Shown here: positions 54,231-64,000 of the stretch, in pieces
Numbering within the stretch: position 1 is the stretch's first letter
How the letters are laid out: each line of letters starts with the position of its first letter
Assembly: GCA_011032825.1 (NCBI GenBank)
Contig: JAADJZ010000009.1
Location: 124,001 to 188,000 of the forward strand
Length of the DNA: 64,000 nucleotides
Source of the DNA: Massariosphaeria phaeospora
Lineage: Eukaryota > Ascomycota > Dothideomycetes > Pleosporales
Direction: 5' to 3'
The notes under the pieces: model-generated
What the model was told of the DNA's origin: nothing
Databases searched by the model: none
Seen by the model: the letters and a program-made list of their open reading frames with translations, nothing else
Program-made: the position numbers and the translations under genes

Positions 54231-56129
54231 GCAAATAGTATTTACAAAGTTTTGTTACTATAGCTACTATATACGTACAAGAACATAAGTAAAGTAAAAA
54301 AAATTGTATTATTACAAATATTAATTACGGTAGCGTAAAAGTTAAGCGCGCTTTTGTAGCAAAAGTAGCAAATTCTTTTTTTCTAAATTATTATTCAACA
54401 AAGTTATTTTTAATTGTAAAAGCCTAGATGTAGGCTTAGATATAAGCCTAGATAACAAGCTAAGTATAAGTTTAAGTATTAGCTTAAGTATTAACCTATG
54501 TGTTAGCTTAGATAACAAGCTAAGTATAAGCGTAGGTATAGGCCTAGAAGTAAAGTTTACATACTACGCTTAAAAGTTAAGTAAGTTTTCAACTTTGTTA
54601 CATAGTAGTTTTTTATTATTTGCTTTTGCAAACTAAGAAACGCTGTTCTTTTCTTTTTTTTAAGCAATATAGTTTTTTAATATTATAATCTACTAAATTG
54701 TTTAGGTAGCAAGTTAGTACTTTTTATTGCTAATAACAGTTTTAGCAACGTTAAGTTCGCGCTTAACTCTAACCTAGGCAATTGTTACAAACAAAAACAA
54801 TACTAAGTATCGTAAACTAAGCAACGACGTAGAAAAGTTGTTTGAACTTACAAGTTTGCATAATAAAAGTACGAAAACGCGCGAAGCAGAATTAGGTTAG
54901 TAGTTACGTAATAGCGCTTAGTTTTAGCGAACTAAGCAGAACAAGGCTTAGTTTTAGCAAACTAAGTAGAACTACGCTTGAAGTGCTTAGAGCGCTTAAG
55001 CTAAGCACACTAAGTAAGCAAAGCAAAACGCTTTTAGCAAAGAATTATAGTAATTAAAAAGTATGCTATTAACTTTAACGCGCGAAGCTTTCTACTTAAG
55101 TATTATTAGAAGTATTCTTTTACCAAAGGTACTAGGTATTAGACTTAGAAATTCTGCCTAAGAAATTGTTCTATGTTTAGAAAGCTTAAAAACTAAAAGA
55201 GAATTGCCAAAGATAGCTAGTTTTAATGTAGAATATAATAAATTCGATAGAGTTTATCTACAGCGCGGACAAGAAAGTTTTATATACTTTATAGTTAGTT
55301 AGCTTTCGAAGCACTTGCGAAGCGCTTTCGAAGGCTATGTAAAAACTCAATACCGCAAGGCCTTCGTTAACCGGAAACTAGCGAAGCTTTTTTAGGTATC
55401 GTCGAAGCTGTTACGTACAGCGTTAATAGCTACTAAAGTTCTACGACCGAAGCAATCCATAGGGCTTTCAGCCCATTACAAAGACAACGTAAAAAAACAA
55501 TTTTAATTTTATCTCGAATAGAATAACAAAGTAACAATTTGTTGCCTATAGATCTAATCTATGTATAAAATGTACTTAAAAGAGTTAACTACAAAGAATT
55601 AAAACTATAAAAGAAATTTTGCTAATCTATATAGTTTTTTGATTTCTTGCTAAAAGCAGCTTGCTTTGTAATTTTCTCTAGAGTAGAAATCAAAGCTGCT
55701 TCGTTAATCTCGCTAGATTCTAAGATTACTCTCGAATTTCTATTCTTAGCGAAATTGCGGTTACGTAATTGCTAACTTAATCTTGCTTCGCGCATTGCTG
55801 TACTTTTATCTTGCAAACTTGCAAGCTCTAACAACTTTTTTGCGCTACTACTTAGTCTACGATACTTAGTATCGCTTCTATTTGTAACATTAAGCTTGCT
55901 AAGTTAGAAAATAAAGCTAACCTACTACTCGCAGCGCGAAGCTAGCTACTAGTTAAAAAAAACTAGGTTACGTTGTTCGTTAAGCGTTACTCTAAGCTTT
56001 AGATTAAGTTTAATTAAAAGTACAACTATAAAAAAGCTCTTTGTAAAGATTTTAAGCTTGTAGCTAACTAGTTTAAGCTTGTAGCAAATATAAAAGCTAA
56101 GTACAACGTAGTAAACAAGAAAGCAGCTT

Positions 56130-56220
56130 CTAATCGAATACTACTTTGGCTATTCGAACACTACCTAGCATTATTCCCAAAAACACGCTTGAAAAGTTAA
56201 AAAACGCAGTTACGTAATTG
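56130..56220 (+). repeat. Left TIR of the MULE (RIP-altered)
   Basis: Inverted match to 58325-58414 with transition-type differences. Confidence 0.8.
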
Positions 56221-56727
56221 AGCGAAAGTTGAGCTAGCAGAAACTAGCTTATAACTAAAACCTAAGGTTGCAACGCTAACTTGCGTAGAAAAGTTGCCAA
56301 AGCAACTAAGCTAAACCTAAATAGGCAATAATAGCTATGTTAACAGCTATTAGATTAGTTGATTTCTACCTGCGCTAAGCCTAAACAGGCAACTAACAAG
56401 TGTTAAAATTAGCTAAAATCGAGATTTGCGAGCAGCAGATCGGCGGCTGCTAATTAAGCCGCGAAAACGTAATGTTAAGCGAAAGCAGAACATTTAACGC
56501 TACGTAGCGACACTAGCGCTGCATTTTATATGCTGCTAGCTGCTCTTAGCAGAAGCTAGATTAGAAAGCGCAGCAAGTAAGCGCTAGTTAGCGCTAGACT
56601 TGCGCTAGCTAGCGCTAGACACTTGGCAAGGAACACTAAACTCGCGCAATAAGCTGCAGATTGCGATTAGTCGTGAAATAATATTGCAACGCGCTGCAAC
56701 AATTTCTCTAAAAGTTAAATAATACTA

Positions 56728-57151
56728 ACGTACCTCACGAGTTCGCGGGCCACACGGGTTCGCGAGCCACTTAATTTTACTAAGGAAAATCAATAATCTA
56801 GAGCTTAATAACTCTACAACTGCTTAATAGAATTCTCTAAAAATCAAATATGCTATTTCTGTATATATAAGCTTTATGTAACTAAGATTACTAAGCTATA
56901 GCGTTAGTACTTAGAAAGTTATTTAAGAAAAGTTAAAAACGTCCGTGCGTTTTTAGCTATCTACTCTTCTAGACTAGCTAGAGCTTAGTAATCTTAGTTA
57001 CATAAAGCTTATATATACAGAAATAGCATATTTGATTTTTAGAGAATTCTATTAAGCAGTTGTAGAGTTATTAAGCTCTAGATTATTGATTTTCCTTTAG
57101 TAAAATTAAGTGGCTTGCGAACCCGTTGGCTCGCGAACCCGTGAGGTACGT
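56728..57151. mobile_element. 424-bp fold-back MITE with TA duplication
   Basis: Two arms of ~175 bp are near-perfect reverse complements around a ~75-bp loop. The ends read ACGTACCTCACGAGTTCGCG and contain tandem GGGTTCGCG(A/G)GCC blocks. TA flanks both sides (56726-56727, 57152-57153). Terminal design matches the Fot1-type elements in this window (ACGTA plus a doubled ~13-bp motif), so it is probably mobilised by a Fot1-type transposase. It has no coding capacity and lies inside the MULE. Confidence 0.88.
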
Positions 57152-57169
57152 TACAATTACTAAATAAGC

Positions 57170-57912
57170 AACTTAAGCTATTAAAAGCTAATGACTACAG
57201 CAGTGCCTGTTTAGGTGCGTTTACTAAGACGTATAGGTTGCCTTGCAAACACTAGCTTTACTATATCATCCACTTTGGCGACAGCAAGGTTCTAGTAAAC
57301 GAAATTCACGATCACTAGCGATTATACCCCCTACGGAGTAGCTGCCCAGAGCCTCCACCCCGCCTAGAGGATCCCGCTTGGGTCAAAGGCAAGGGGCGCC
57401 CTAAAGGAGCTACTGCGCGGACGATCCCCACTGGCCTGGTTACCCAGGAGGCCCGTGACCCTTCACTGTTTGAGACAGTTCGGGCTACCCAGGTGCCTCC
57501 CGCAAGTGCCGAGTCATCTCAGCCGAGTGCCAGCTCAGCGGCTAACACCCAGCGCACCACTCTCCCGGTTCGAGGCAGTCAGGCAAGCTGCCCAGCGGTC
57601 ACCCAAACGACGACAGCTGCCTCCCCTCCGCCAACTCCGCCAGTGACGCGCTCTGAGTTGAACGGCCCTGAGTATGAGGCGGCACTGGCGCTAGGCTACG
57701 AGGCAGATGAGCTGATGAACGTTGACCAGTTCAGGCGGGCGAACGAGCAGGTTGTAGCGCGAGATGAGGCGCCTGGGGGGGCAAACAGTACCCAGCAGGA
57801 CCAATCTCGCCCTAAAAAACGGGGGAGACCCCCAGGGGCAAAGGATAAGCAGCCGCGGCAACGGAAGCGAGGTGGCGGGCCTAGCGGGCGTGGGCGTAGC
57901 AATGAAACATGA
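57170..57912 (+). pseudogene. MULE transposase C-terminus (SWIM zinc finger, GRPKGA)
   Basis: Read through stops, ~57205-57300 gives CLGAFTKTYRLPCKH, a SWIM-type C-x-H finger context, then IHDH*RLYP with TAG where HWR is expected. From ~57320 the sequence turns GC-rich and open: PPPRLEDPAWVKGKGRPKGA, then a long Ser/Pro/Gln tail (57455-57912) ending in a second KKRGRPPGAKDK AT-hook and RG-rich end. GRPKGA boxes after a SWIM finger are usual at the end of fungal MULE transposases. The upstream catalytic domain is missing or unrecognisable. Confidence 0.65.
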
Positions 57913-58324
57913 CTCTCGACTTAGCGTTTATGCGTGGCGTGGGCTTGCCCTAGCGTCACCCACATAGGGGCGCTGAATCGCCAAACCGTCAGTGTACAAA
58001 TAGCTGACCACCCCGCCATCAGAAGAGTCCCAAATTTGGACTGTCAATTCACTGAAACTGTACCTACTTGAGTCTTCAACAGCGCGCCCCTGCGTGGCGT
58101 CGTTGTCGAGCGGTATCAGTTCGGGGGTGCCAGAAGTTCGCCGCAAACATGTCGCCCGCGGCCGCCAAATGCGCCAGTTAGGGCGATGATTCCTGGGTGC
58201 AGAGCCTCAGTTCGCGATGCCTGGCGTTCGACGCAGCTGGGGCGAGATCAGACGATCGATTTTCGCACGACGTCGGCGATCGGCGCCTTGCAGCCCTACC
58301 GGCGTTTCGTTGTTCCGGTCGTCC
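57913..58324. other. MULE 3' non-coding part
   Basis: 412 bases between the transposase tail and the right TIR, GC-rich and apparently not RIP-altered. No gene is seen. Confidence 0.5.
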
Positions 58325-58414
58325 GATCACGTGACTGCGTTTTTTGACTTTTCGAGCGTGTTTTTGGGAATAATGCTAGGTGGTGTCCGAATAGCCAAAG
58401 TAGTGTCCGATTAG
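58325..58414 (-). repeat. Right TIR of the MULE
   Basis: Inverted match to 56130-56220. It retains CpA/CpG-containing bases changed in the left copy. Confidence 0.8.
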
Positions 58415-58469
58415 AGGCTGCCTTTATTAATAGCTATAAAAGCTATAACTCGCTTGCTTTTTAGCAGTA

Positions 58470-60350
58470 ACGTAGATCTCTAGCGAGTCGCTTACCTAGG
58501 CGAGTCGCTTACCTGCGCCAAGCTTTCTTTCTACTACCTACTTCTTTCTTTCTACTACTTTCTCTCTAGCACCTAGTACAGGTCAAGATAACTTAAATTA
58601 CTTAGAATTAACTGCTGCATCTAACCTACACGTGCGCCTATTGTGCCTTAGCTCGCCGCAGCGTCCACAGCGTCTTGAAAGCTAGCTGCCCTAATTACTA
58701 GCATTACTACGAGCTCTTTTCTTCGCTTTTTTTTTATCACTGCGCGCTTTAAACGCTTTAAGGGCTGTTAAGCGCACGCCCTTTTTAACTGTAAGAGTAC
58801 TCTTTTGCTGCACACGCTTTCTCTTGTGCGATTTTCGTTGCGAGGAAGCCTTGTTGGCAGCTTAAAGTTTAGCGACTTGGTTGCGCAGTAGCAGCATAGA
58901 AGCTGCTGCATACTCTGCGCCTTTAGAGAGCTTTGCAAAGGCATCAACTATTAAAGTAAAAAAGCTATCTACATGCCTTTGAATTTTCTCTCGAATTAGC
59001 GTTGATTGCGACCCAAATTTTAGAGTATTGCTTAGGGTTTGAGACTGCTAGGGACTGTTCTCTACGGTGGGTAACAGTAGAGTGCAAAGCCGCACGTCAA
59101 GCTTCGAGATCACCGCCTCTAGGTCGAATGGAACTAATCTAGCACTTTAAAAGCTTCCTTGGATATTGCTTTTTGTAATAGAAGCGTTGTAAGCGCTAAT
59201 AAAGCATAGCAGGAACTCAAGTTTGGTAATGTGGTTGATCCGGTTGCGCATCAGATCCTTGGCTTGGCAGCCGTACGCCTTCTTCAAAGGCGCAAAACAG
59301 CTAACATTAAGAGGCTGTAGAAGGTGCGACGAGTGAGGAAGCATGCAAAGAGTAATAATGCTGTTATCCTTGCAGTACTGCTAGAAGGCGAGCGAGTTAT
59401 GGCTCTTATAGCCGTCGATGAAGAGTAAACGTACTGTCCTAACAGTACGTCTCTTTGTATAGGCGTCAAAGTGCTTTAACTACTCTAGACCTAGCTCGTT
59501 GTTTGTCTAGCCGTTCTTAGAGACTGCGATAACCTAGTCGCGAGGTAGGCCATCCTTCTCGTACCAGGCAGAGAGGTGGTTCTTGCCCTAGAAGATGATA
59601 AAGGGTGGGATAGCCTACTCTATCGCGTTGACGCCTTGTACCACCGTCGTCCACTCTTTGTTACCCTGCTGCACCGTTTTCGGCCGTCCTCGACGCTCTG
59701 AGCTAGTGATCACTGCACCCGTTGAGATCTGGCCTATTATAAAGCCCGTCTCATCAAAGTTGTAAGTGTCCTTGTCTACTACGTCGTACTTGGCTTTCAT
59801 GTTTGCTACAAGCCTGAACTAGTCGGCTACAAGCTTAGGATCCTCACAGAGGGCTCTCTTATAGTCGTACTTTCGATTGAACTTGATCCGGAGCTTAGGG
59901 TGACGCCTGACGAACGACGTAACCTAGTTCTTTTTAACTAGTAGCTGGCCCCGCGCTGCGAGCAGTAGGTTAGCTTTATCCTCTAACCTAGCAGGCCTGA
60001 GTGGAAAGCCTCGCGCGTTAAGGTCGACGGCATACTCCTTGATCACTGTGTCTTCTGTTGAACGGAGCCTTATTGAGTTAGGTGTGCAATCGCGTTGTAG
60101 GAGTTTTCCAGCAAGCCGATTGCTTAGTGTTTTTTAAAGAACGTTGTAGATTGATGCAGCGCGTCGATGAGAGAGTGTTGCGTTGCGTTGGATAGCCTGG
60201 ATCGCAAGCTGTATTTGGCTCTCGTTTGAAGCGCGTAGCGCGTTGTGTGGTTGAGCCATCGCGTAGTAGAGAGAAGGAAGCAGGTGTTGGTAGGGGGCTT
60301 GGCGCAGGTGAGCGACTCGCCTGGGTGAGCGACTCGCCAGGGATCTACGT
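58470..60350 (-). mobile_element. Fot1/pogo-type transposon Fot-D, 1881 bp
   Basis: 54-bp inverted repeats (58470-58523, 60297-60350) begin ACGTAGATC and each hold two tandem GCGAGTCGCT blocks. TA flanks both ends (58468-58469, 60351-60352). Length matches classical Fot1 elements. The left repeat carries TTACCT where the right, read inverted, has TCACCC, i.e. C-to-T changes. Transposase is on the minus strand and broken. Confidence 0.9.
58620..60120 (-). pseudogene. Fot-D transposase, inactivated
   Basis: 59800-59615 (minus) encodes YNFDETGFIIGQ (first catalytic Asp intact) and ERRGRPKTVQQGNKEWTTVV. About 59430 reads LFIDGYKSHNSLAF (second Asp), and 59344-59147 reads MLPHSSHLLQPLNVSCFAPL with NHITKLEFL. 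In-frame TAG codons lie between these blocks, including at conserved Trp positions. A basic C-terminal region extends towards ~58700. Related to but distinct from Fot-A. Confidence 0.85.
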
Positions 60351-60382
60351 TAATCTTTTTATCTTCTGCGATTAATAAATAA

Positions 60383-61014
60383 GGCAGGCCATCAGCAACA
60401 TGCCTGCGCGGCACCCCATGCCTCAATGTACGCAGGCGTACCCAGCGTACGCGTACACCCAACTACCGAGGTTCGCCCGGCGAACATCAAACCTTCGGAC
60501 GAGAGGCACGCACCCGCACCCGCTGCACTACCTCCACAGCGATTCAAAATACCTGCGCTTTGAACAAAGCTGTAAAATCTGTATGCGACGGCTATACAAA
60601 CTCTCGCAGCTTTTTTCTATCGCGTGGTTACTGTGGGGGTCGCTGCAGGTGCGCGCGCAGCCACCGAGTGCCGCCGCGGGTGCCTCTGCGGGTGCCTCTG
60701 CGGGTGCCTCTGGTGGCGGCGCACCTGCAGCGATCGCATTCAACAACCACGCGATGGAAAAAGGCTGCGAGTGTTTGGATAGCCGTCGCATACAAATCTC
60801 ACAGCCTTATTCAAAGCGCAGGTATTTTGAGTCGCTGTAGAGGTGGTGCAGCGGGTGCGGCAGCTCGCCTTTGGGTGCCTCTCTTGGGCGACTCGTCCGA
60901 AGTTTTGGTGTTCTTCGGGTAAACCTCGGCAGTACGCAAATTACGCCGGCGGCAGGCGTACGCCGAGGCATGGGGTGCCGCGCAGGCATGGTGGGGTGCC
61001 GCTGATGGGCTGCC
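60383..61014. mobile_element. 632-bp fold-back element with perfect 8-bp target duplication
   Basis: Arms of ~290 bp are imperfect reverse complements (terminal GGCAGGCCATCAGC versus GGCAGCCCATCAGC inverted; inner TCAAAATACCTGCGCTTTGA on both). The centre is a GGGTGCCTCTGC triplication. ATAAATAA occurs at 60375-60382 and 61015-61022, immediately outside both ends, an 8-bp duplication of hAT type. Open frames within are mirror images on the two strands and not genes. Confidence 0.88.
60667..60705 (+). repeat. GGGTGCCTCTGC tandem repeat at the fold-back centre
   Basis: Three successive 12-bp units lie at the loop of the palindrome. Confidence 0.85.
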
Positions 61015-61022
61015 ATAAATAA

Positions 61023-61559
61023 TAAAGAACACAATTCCATAACGACACGTGAAAGTGCATGACGAATTGAGAATAAATATAGTTAGGTAGAAAGAAAAAG
61101 GAACGCAGTTGCGCAGCGTTGTAGAAGCTTTAGCTGCCAATCTGCGCCCTAGCAGCGCTTCTGAGCTGCGGCTCAGCCTCGGCCTAGTTGCCTCTAGCGC
61201 TAGTAGCGCCCCGCCTTCTGATGTAGATTCTGGTTACCTTGTAGTTGAATTCTCGTTACATCTGCTACCTATGCTCTCTCTGCCTACGCTCTCTTTACCT
61301 ACGTTCTCTCTGCCTACGCTTTCTCTGCCTACGGTAGATCTCTTACACAGTTCGTCTATCCATCTACTACACCTAACACGACGCCCATTTCCCTCCGCTC
61401 GAAGCAACGAAGCCAGCGCTATCTATAGCTAGTTGAAGCTTCGCGCAATCCGAGCTGTACGAGCAACGCTAGCGATCGATCGATGTCGTAAAACTGAATA
61501 TCTGCTGGTATAGTGTTGGAGGTGAGCTGGCACCTGTAAAGGCAACGCTAGCACTTAGT
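61023..61559. other. Spacer with short TCTCTGCCTACG repeats
   Basis: The only structured part is four ~15-bp units of CTCTCTGCCTACG type at ~61274-61332. An open frame across it has a repeated LSLPT product and no other support. Confidence 0.45.
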
Positions 61560-62014
61560 GCTTGAGCTGAGTAAGGTGCACAATTTGGCAGCGGGCCTTC
61601 GTCACCTTACTCTTGAAGAGATCGCTATCGCTAGTGATTAGTCGGTTACAATCACCAAGGACGGCGGCGCTACAGTCGCTATTGACGACGCCACGGGGAC
61701 ACTTATCTCTCATCAAGGACAACAATCGCCTCCGGCGATCCCGGAGGCAATAACAAGCGGTACCCGGATCTACGATGCCTCGACACTATCGAATGTATGC
61801 CGACACCTCTGCCTAGGTCGCCTATACTAATCGGCCGGTAACGCTCGCATACACGGATTAGACGCTCGAAGACACGGAAGTGAACGAGGCGCTCAATACG
61901 CATGCAGGTGCCCAAGGTCTTAGCCAGGCAGACTAGGGCCTATGGCTAAGGCGGACCTCGTCCAAATTCGTCGACGATGACGATAGCGACGATGACAACA
62001 GCGACGAAGACTAG
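61560..62014 (+). pseudogene. Decayed open frame of unknown retroelement-like origin
   Basis: With stops, it reads LRHLTLEEIAIASD*SVTIT, then ATVAIDDATGTLISHQGQQS and GTRIYDASTLSNVCRHLC, then in another frame EDTEVNEALNTHAGAQ and an acidic DDDDSDDDNSDED end. TAG codons replace probable Trp or Gln codons. Coding origin is convincing, family is not; a Gag-like or domesticated protein is possible. Confidence 0.45.
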
Positions 62015-62669
62015 GAGAAATCATAACGCCTACTCTACAGCAAAACAAGCTCCCGTAAGTTACGAGGTGTCCGGCCACTTTCAAAAAATCTATCTACTCT
62101 CTGATCGTACTTCCCACTCTATAACTTTATATGGATATCAACGAGGCTGCTACCAATAAGCTCAATGCGAGTGTTTTTACGAGCGAGTGCGCTATTACAA
62201 AGGCGTACAGCGTCTCTTGAACGACTCTACAGAATCGCCGTAGAGTCGCGTCCAATAGCGCGATATCTCATCAACACTATCAACGATTAAGCCCTTATTA
62301 GGAAGGAACTACTTTGACGACAACGGGCTGCAGCTTCTTCGTTCCGCAATTTGGGAACACGGAGAGAGAAGCAAGCCACTCAATAGTGTCTAATAATCCA
62401 TTAAAGGAGGCACGAGCGTTCAAGCACATGAACTGCGCTATTAGGATGTAGGTACTACGATTAATTACAATTGATAAAACTCTGTGCTGTCTGTGCTAGC
62501 GCTAGACGAACGTTAATTCAGATAACGTTATTAGATCTACCAAAGGCCCGCTGAATGAACCGTTCTGAAAGCCAAGACGACTTGAATCCTATAGGCCTGG
62601 ACTACTTGCCGCTGCACAGTAGAAGTCGGCCATAGCTAGGGAGCGGATATCGGCATGACTAGGGGATTC
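62015..62669. other. Decayed sequence without recognisable gene
   Basis: 655 bases between two relics. No supported feature. Confidence 0.4.
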
Positions 62670-63010
62670 TCACGGTGTCCCGCGTCCTGCATGTGACCTC
62701 TGAGGCTCGTCGTCGTCAAAGTAATAGTCCGCATCTCTATCCTCCCGAAAACACTTTACCTACTCTTCTAGCCTTTTCGGGGGCCCTAGGTGCACAGGGT
62801 TAGCGCTGTGAAACCTAAAGAGCTTGTACAGGCTATTTTTAAAGTTAGATGCGAGGTACCACTTCCGATCGACCGTATGATATCCACGCCATTTAACACG
62901 GTATTGTAGCTTTCTGCGATAGACACGGGCGTCGAGGATCTGCCCTACCTTATATTCGTCGTCTTTAACTGCACTGTAGCAATCATGCTTCCGCCTTTGC
63001 TTACTTAAGG
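62670..63010 (-). pseudogene. Ty3/gypsy integrase chromodomain relic
   Basis: On the minus strand: YKVGQILDARVYRRKLQYRV then KWRGYHTVDRKWYLASNFKN, a chromodomain with its aromatic cage-type residues, then HSANPVHLGPPKRLEE*VKC with TAG at 62770-62768 where Trp is expected, and DRDADYYFDDDEPQ before TGA. This is the usual C-terminal end of chromoviral gypsy polyproteins in fungi. No integrase core or LTR was recognised nearby. It is a fragment. Confidence 0.72.
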
Positions 63011-64000
63011 GTTAGACTGACTTTAGTCGCTTGTTGCTTTCAAGATAGCAGCCGCTGCTGCCAACGCTGCTGTTATTACTGTAGTCGTTAGTATCGTACT
63101 CGCTATGTTGCGCTGCCGAAGGCAGTTTAGAACCAGATAGGCAGCTGGCGAGCGGTCGGCCGCGGGAGAGAGGCTTTCGTTGCCCTGCTAAGTGCGCGGC
63201 GTGCTTAGGACGCGGCTTCGATTTTCTATTTGAATTTCGGCTGTGCCGCTTGGCTGGCAGAGAGCGTTCTCGCTTGCGCTTTGTGCGATTGGTGCTGTGC
63301 TCGTCGTCCTCGTAGTCGTTAGTGTTGGTATTACCATTAGATCCGTTGCTACCGCTGCCGCTGCTACTGCTTGTGATTACGAGTGGAGCGTATTTGCCTT
63401 ACTAGTATCAGACAGAAGAAACACATATGCAACAGAATAGGCTTACCTTGCCTCTCCGCTATTCTATGCACTAGCTGCTGTGACTAATGTGTTCTAACTT
63501 TTAGATAAATAGCGCTGTCCTTTTGCGTTGGCTGCTAGATCTTCATAATTAACGATCTAGTTAACGGTGTTAGTAGTGTTAATAGGAGTTCGCGACGTAA
63601 GAGCTCAATAGCTTGAAATTTAGGTTTCTTAACTAGTTCTAAGCTAATAGCGTCGTCTGTGCAGTCTATGCCGCGATAGTTACAAGTCGCTACACCTAGA
63701 ACGTTAGAACGAGCGTGTGTCTGCGGAACTAAATTGTCTTCGGCAGTAGTAGCATCTAATTCGGGTTAACTGCCTACGACGACAACCGCATCCTCTACGC
63801 AATGTTAGAAATAGTACTTTGAGCTACTATCCAGATAGCGCTAAGGGCTTACTTTGACTGCTATCCTCAAAAGAGGGTGGACCTAAGCTGCCCTCATGTA
63901 GGACCTCTTCAGAAAACTACCTTGAGACGAAATGCTCGACTTCTACGCTTTGTTCGTCAGGAGGAAAAAAGCTGCCTACACAGCCAACATCGCGACGTCT
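63011..64000. other. Decayed, unassigned sequence
   Basis: 990 bases upstream (on the minus strand) of the chromodomain, probably more of the same gypsy relic, but no domain could be read with confidence. Confidence 0.35.

Larger units (their letters stand above)
52090..56129. other. AT-rich RIP island without genes
   Basis: About 4 kb of very AT-rich sequence dense in TTAAGTTA, AACTAAACTAAC and TAG/CTA words, with no credible open frame. It contains two decayed MITE-C copies (~52661 and ~53955). Short AACTAACTAAACTAA runs occur at ~52360-52500. The composition fits heavily RIP-mutated repeats; the original elements cannot be named. Confidence 0.75.
56130..58414 (+). mobile_element. Mutator-like element with ~90-bp TIRs, left side RIP-altered
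   Basis: 56130-56220 is the reverse complement of 58325-58414: shared blocks are CTACTTTGGCTATTCG, CACTACCTAGCATTATTCCC and AAAAACACGCT. The left copy differs almost only by C-to-T/G-to-A. Inside, ~57210-57912 encodes the SWIM-zinc-finger C-terminus typical of fungal MULE transposases. Flanks AAGCAGCTT / AGGCTGCCT may be a decayed 9-bp duplication. Another MITE is nested at 56728-57151. The long TIRs and SWIM finger support MULE rather than other classes. Confidence 0.72.

Noticed and set aside
60400..61140. Several open frames on both strands starting MPARHPMP
   Set aside because: They are mirror images created by the fold-back palindrome, not genes.

Overview
This is a window of a filamentous ascomycete (Pezizomycotina) genome. 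The evidence is short introns (about 45-90 nt, GT..AG, often with a CTAAC-like branch site), a secreted AA9-type LPMO, a NACHT-ankyrin NLR, 2EXR/F-box-like and SprT-like genes, and AT-rich stretches carrying the C-to-T / G-to-A scars expected of repeat-induced point mutation (RIP). The species cannot be named from the sequence alone. All gene models below were built by eye from reading frames and splice signals, without RNA data.

Layout. 0.2-5.4 kb: a short EF1A-like G-domain gene, then a five-exon NLR (alpha/beta hydrolase - NACHT - ten ankyrin repeats). 5.5-9.0 kb: a RIP-damaged Fot1/pogo-type transposon holding a second Fot1-type element and two copies of a small MITE. 9.6-37 kb: a gene-rich segment with a possible mitochondrial protein, a nonsense-mutated gene, a 2EXR-like gene, a Cys-rich protein, a predicted N-myristoylated protein, a Doc/Fic protein, a three-exon unknown, two PD-(D/E)XK-like paralogues (one frameshifted), a membrane protein, a membrane RING-H2 protein, a RING relic, a PD..ExK family protein, an AA9 LPMO, a remarkable protein with about 34 SUMO-consensus motifs, an unknown gene and a SprT-like metalloprotease.

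37-52 kb is a layered transposon nest. A Copia element with identical LTRs (37162-42488, TSD CTAAG) sits beside the 5' half of a decayed hAT (hAT-2). The 3' half of hAT-2 resumes at 50551, after a ~7 kb insertion bounded by a 7-bp direct repeat. That insertion carries an apparently intact 910-residue Crinkler-type P-loop NTPase / nuclease gene and a nearly intact hAT (hAT-1, 47306-50399, TSD GTTGGATC).

52-64 kb is an AT-rich RIP island, followed by a Mutator-like element with long TIRs (56130-58414) containing a 424-bp fold-back MITE, another Fot1-type element (58470-60350), a 632-bp fold-back element with a perfect 8-bp duplication (60383-61014), and decayed retroelement debris ending in a gypsy chromodomain.

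Theme. The genes form no operon-like pathway. Several belong to classes tied to conflict or immunity: the NLR, the Doc/Fic protein, three or four PD-(D/E)XK-like proteins and the NTPase-nuclease. They stand next to a transposon zone where nonsense codons are almost always explained by C:G-to-T:A changes at CpA, and similar nonsense changes appear in two host-like genes.
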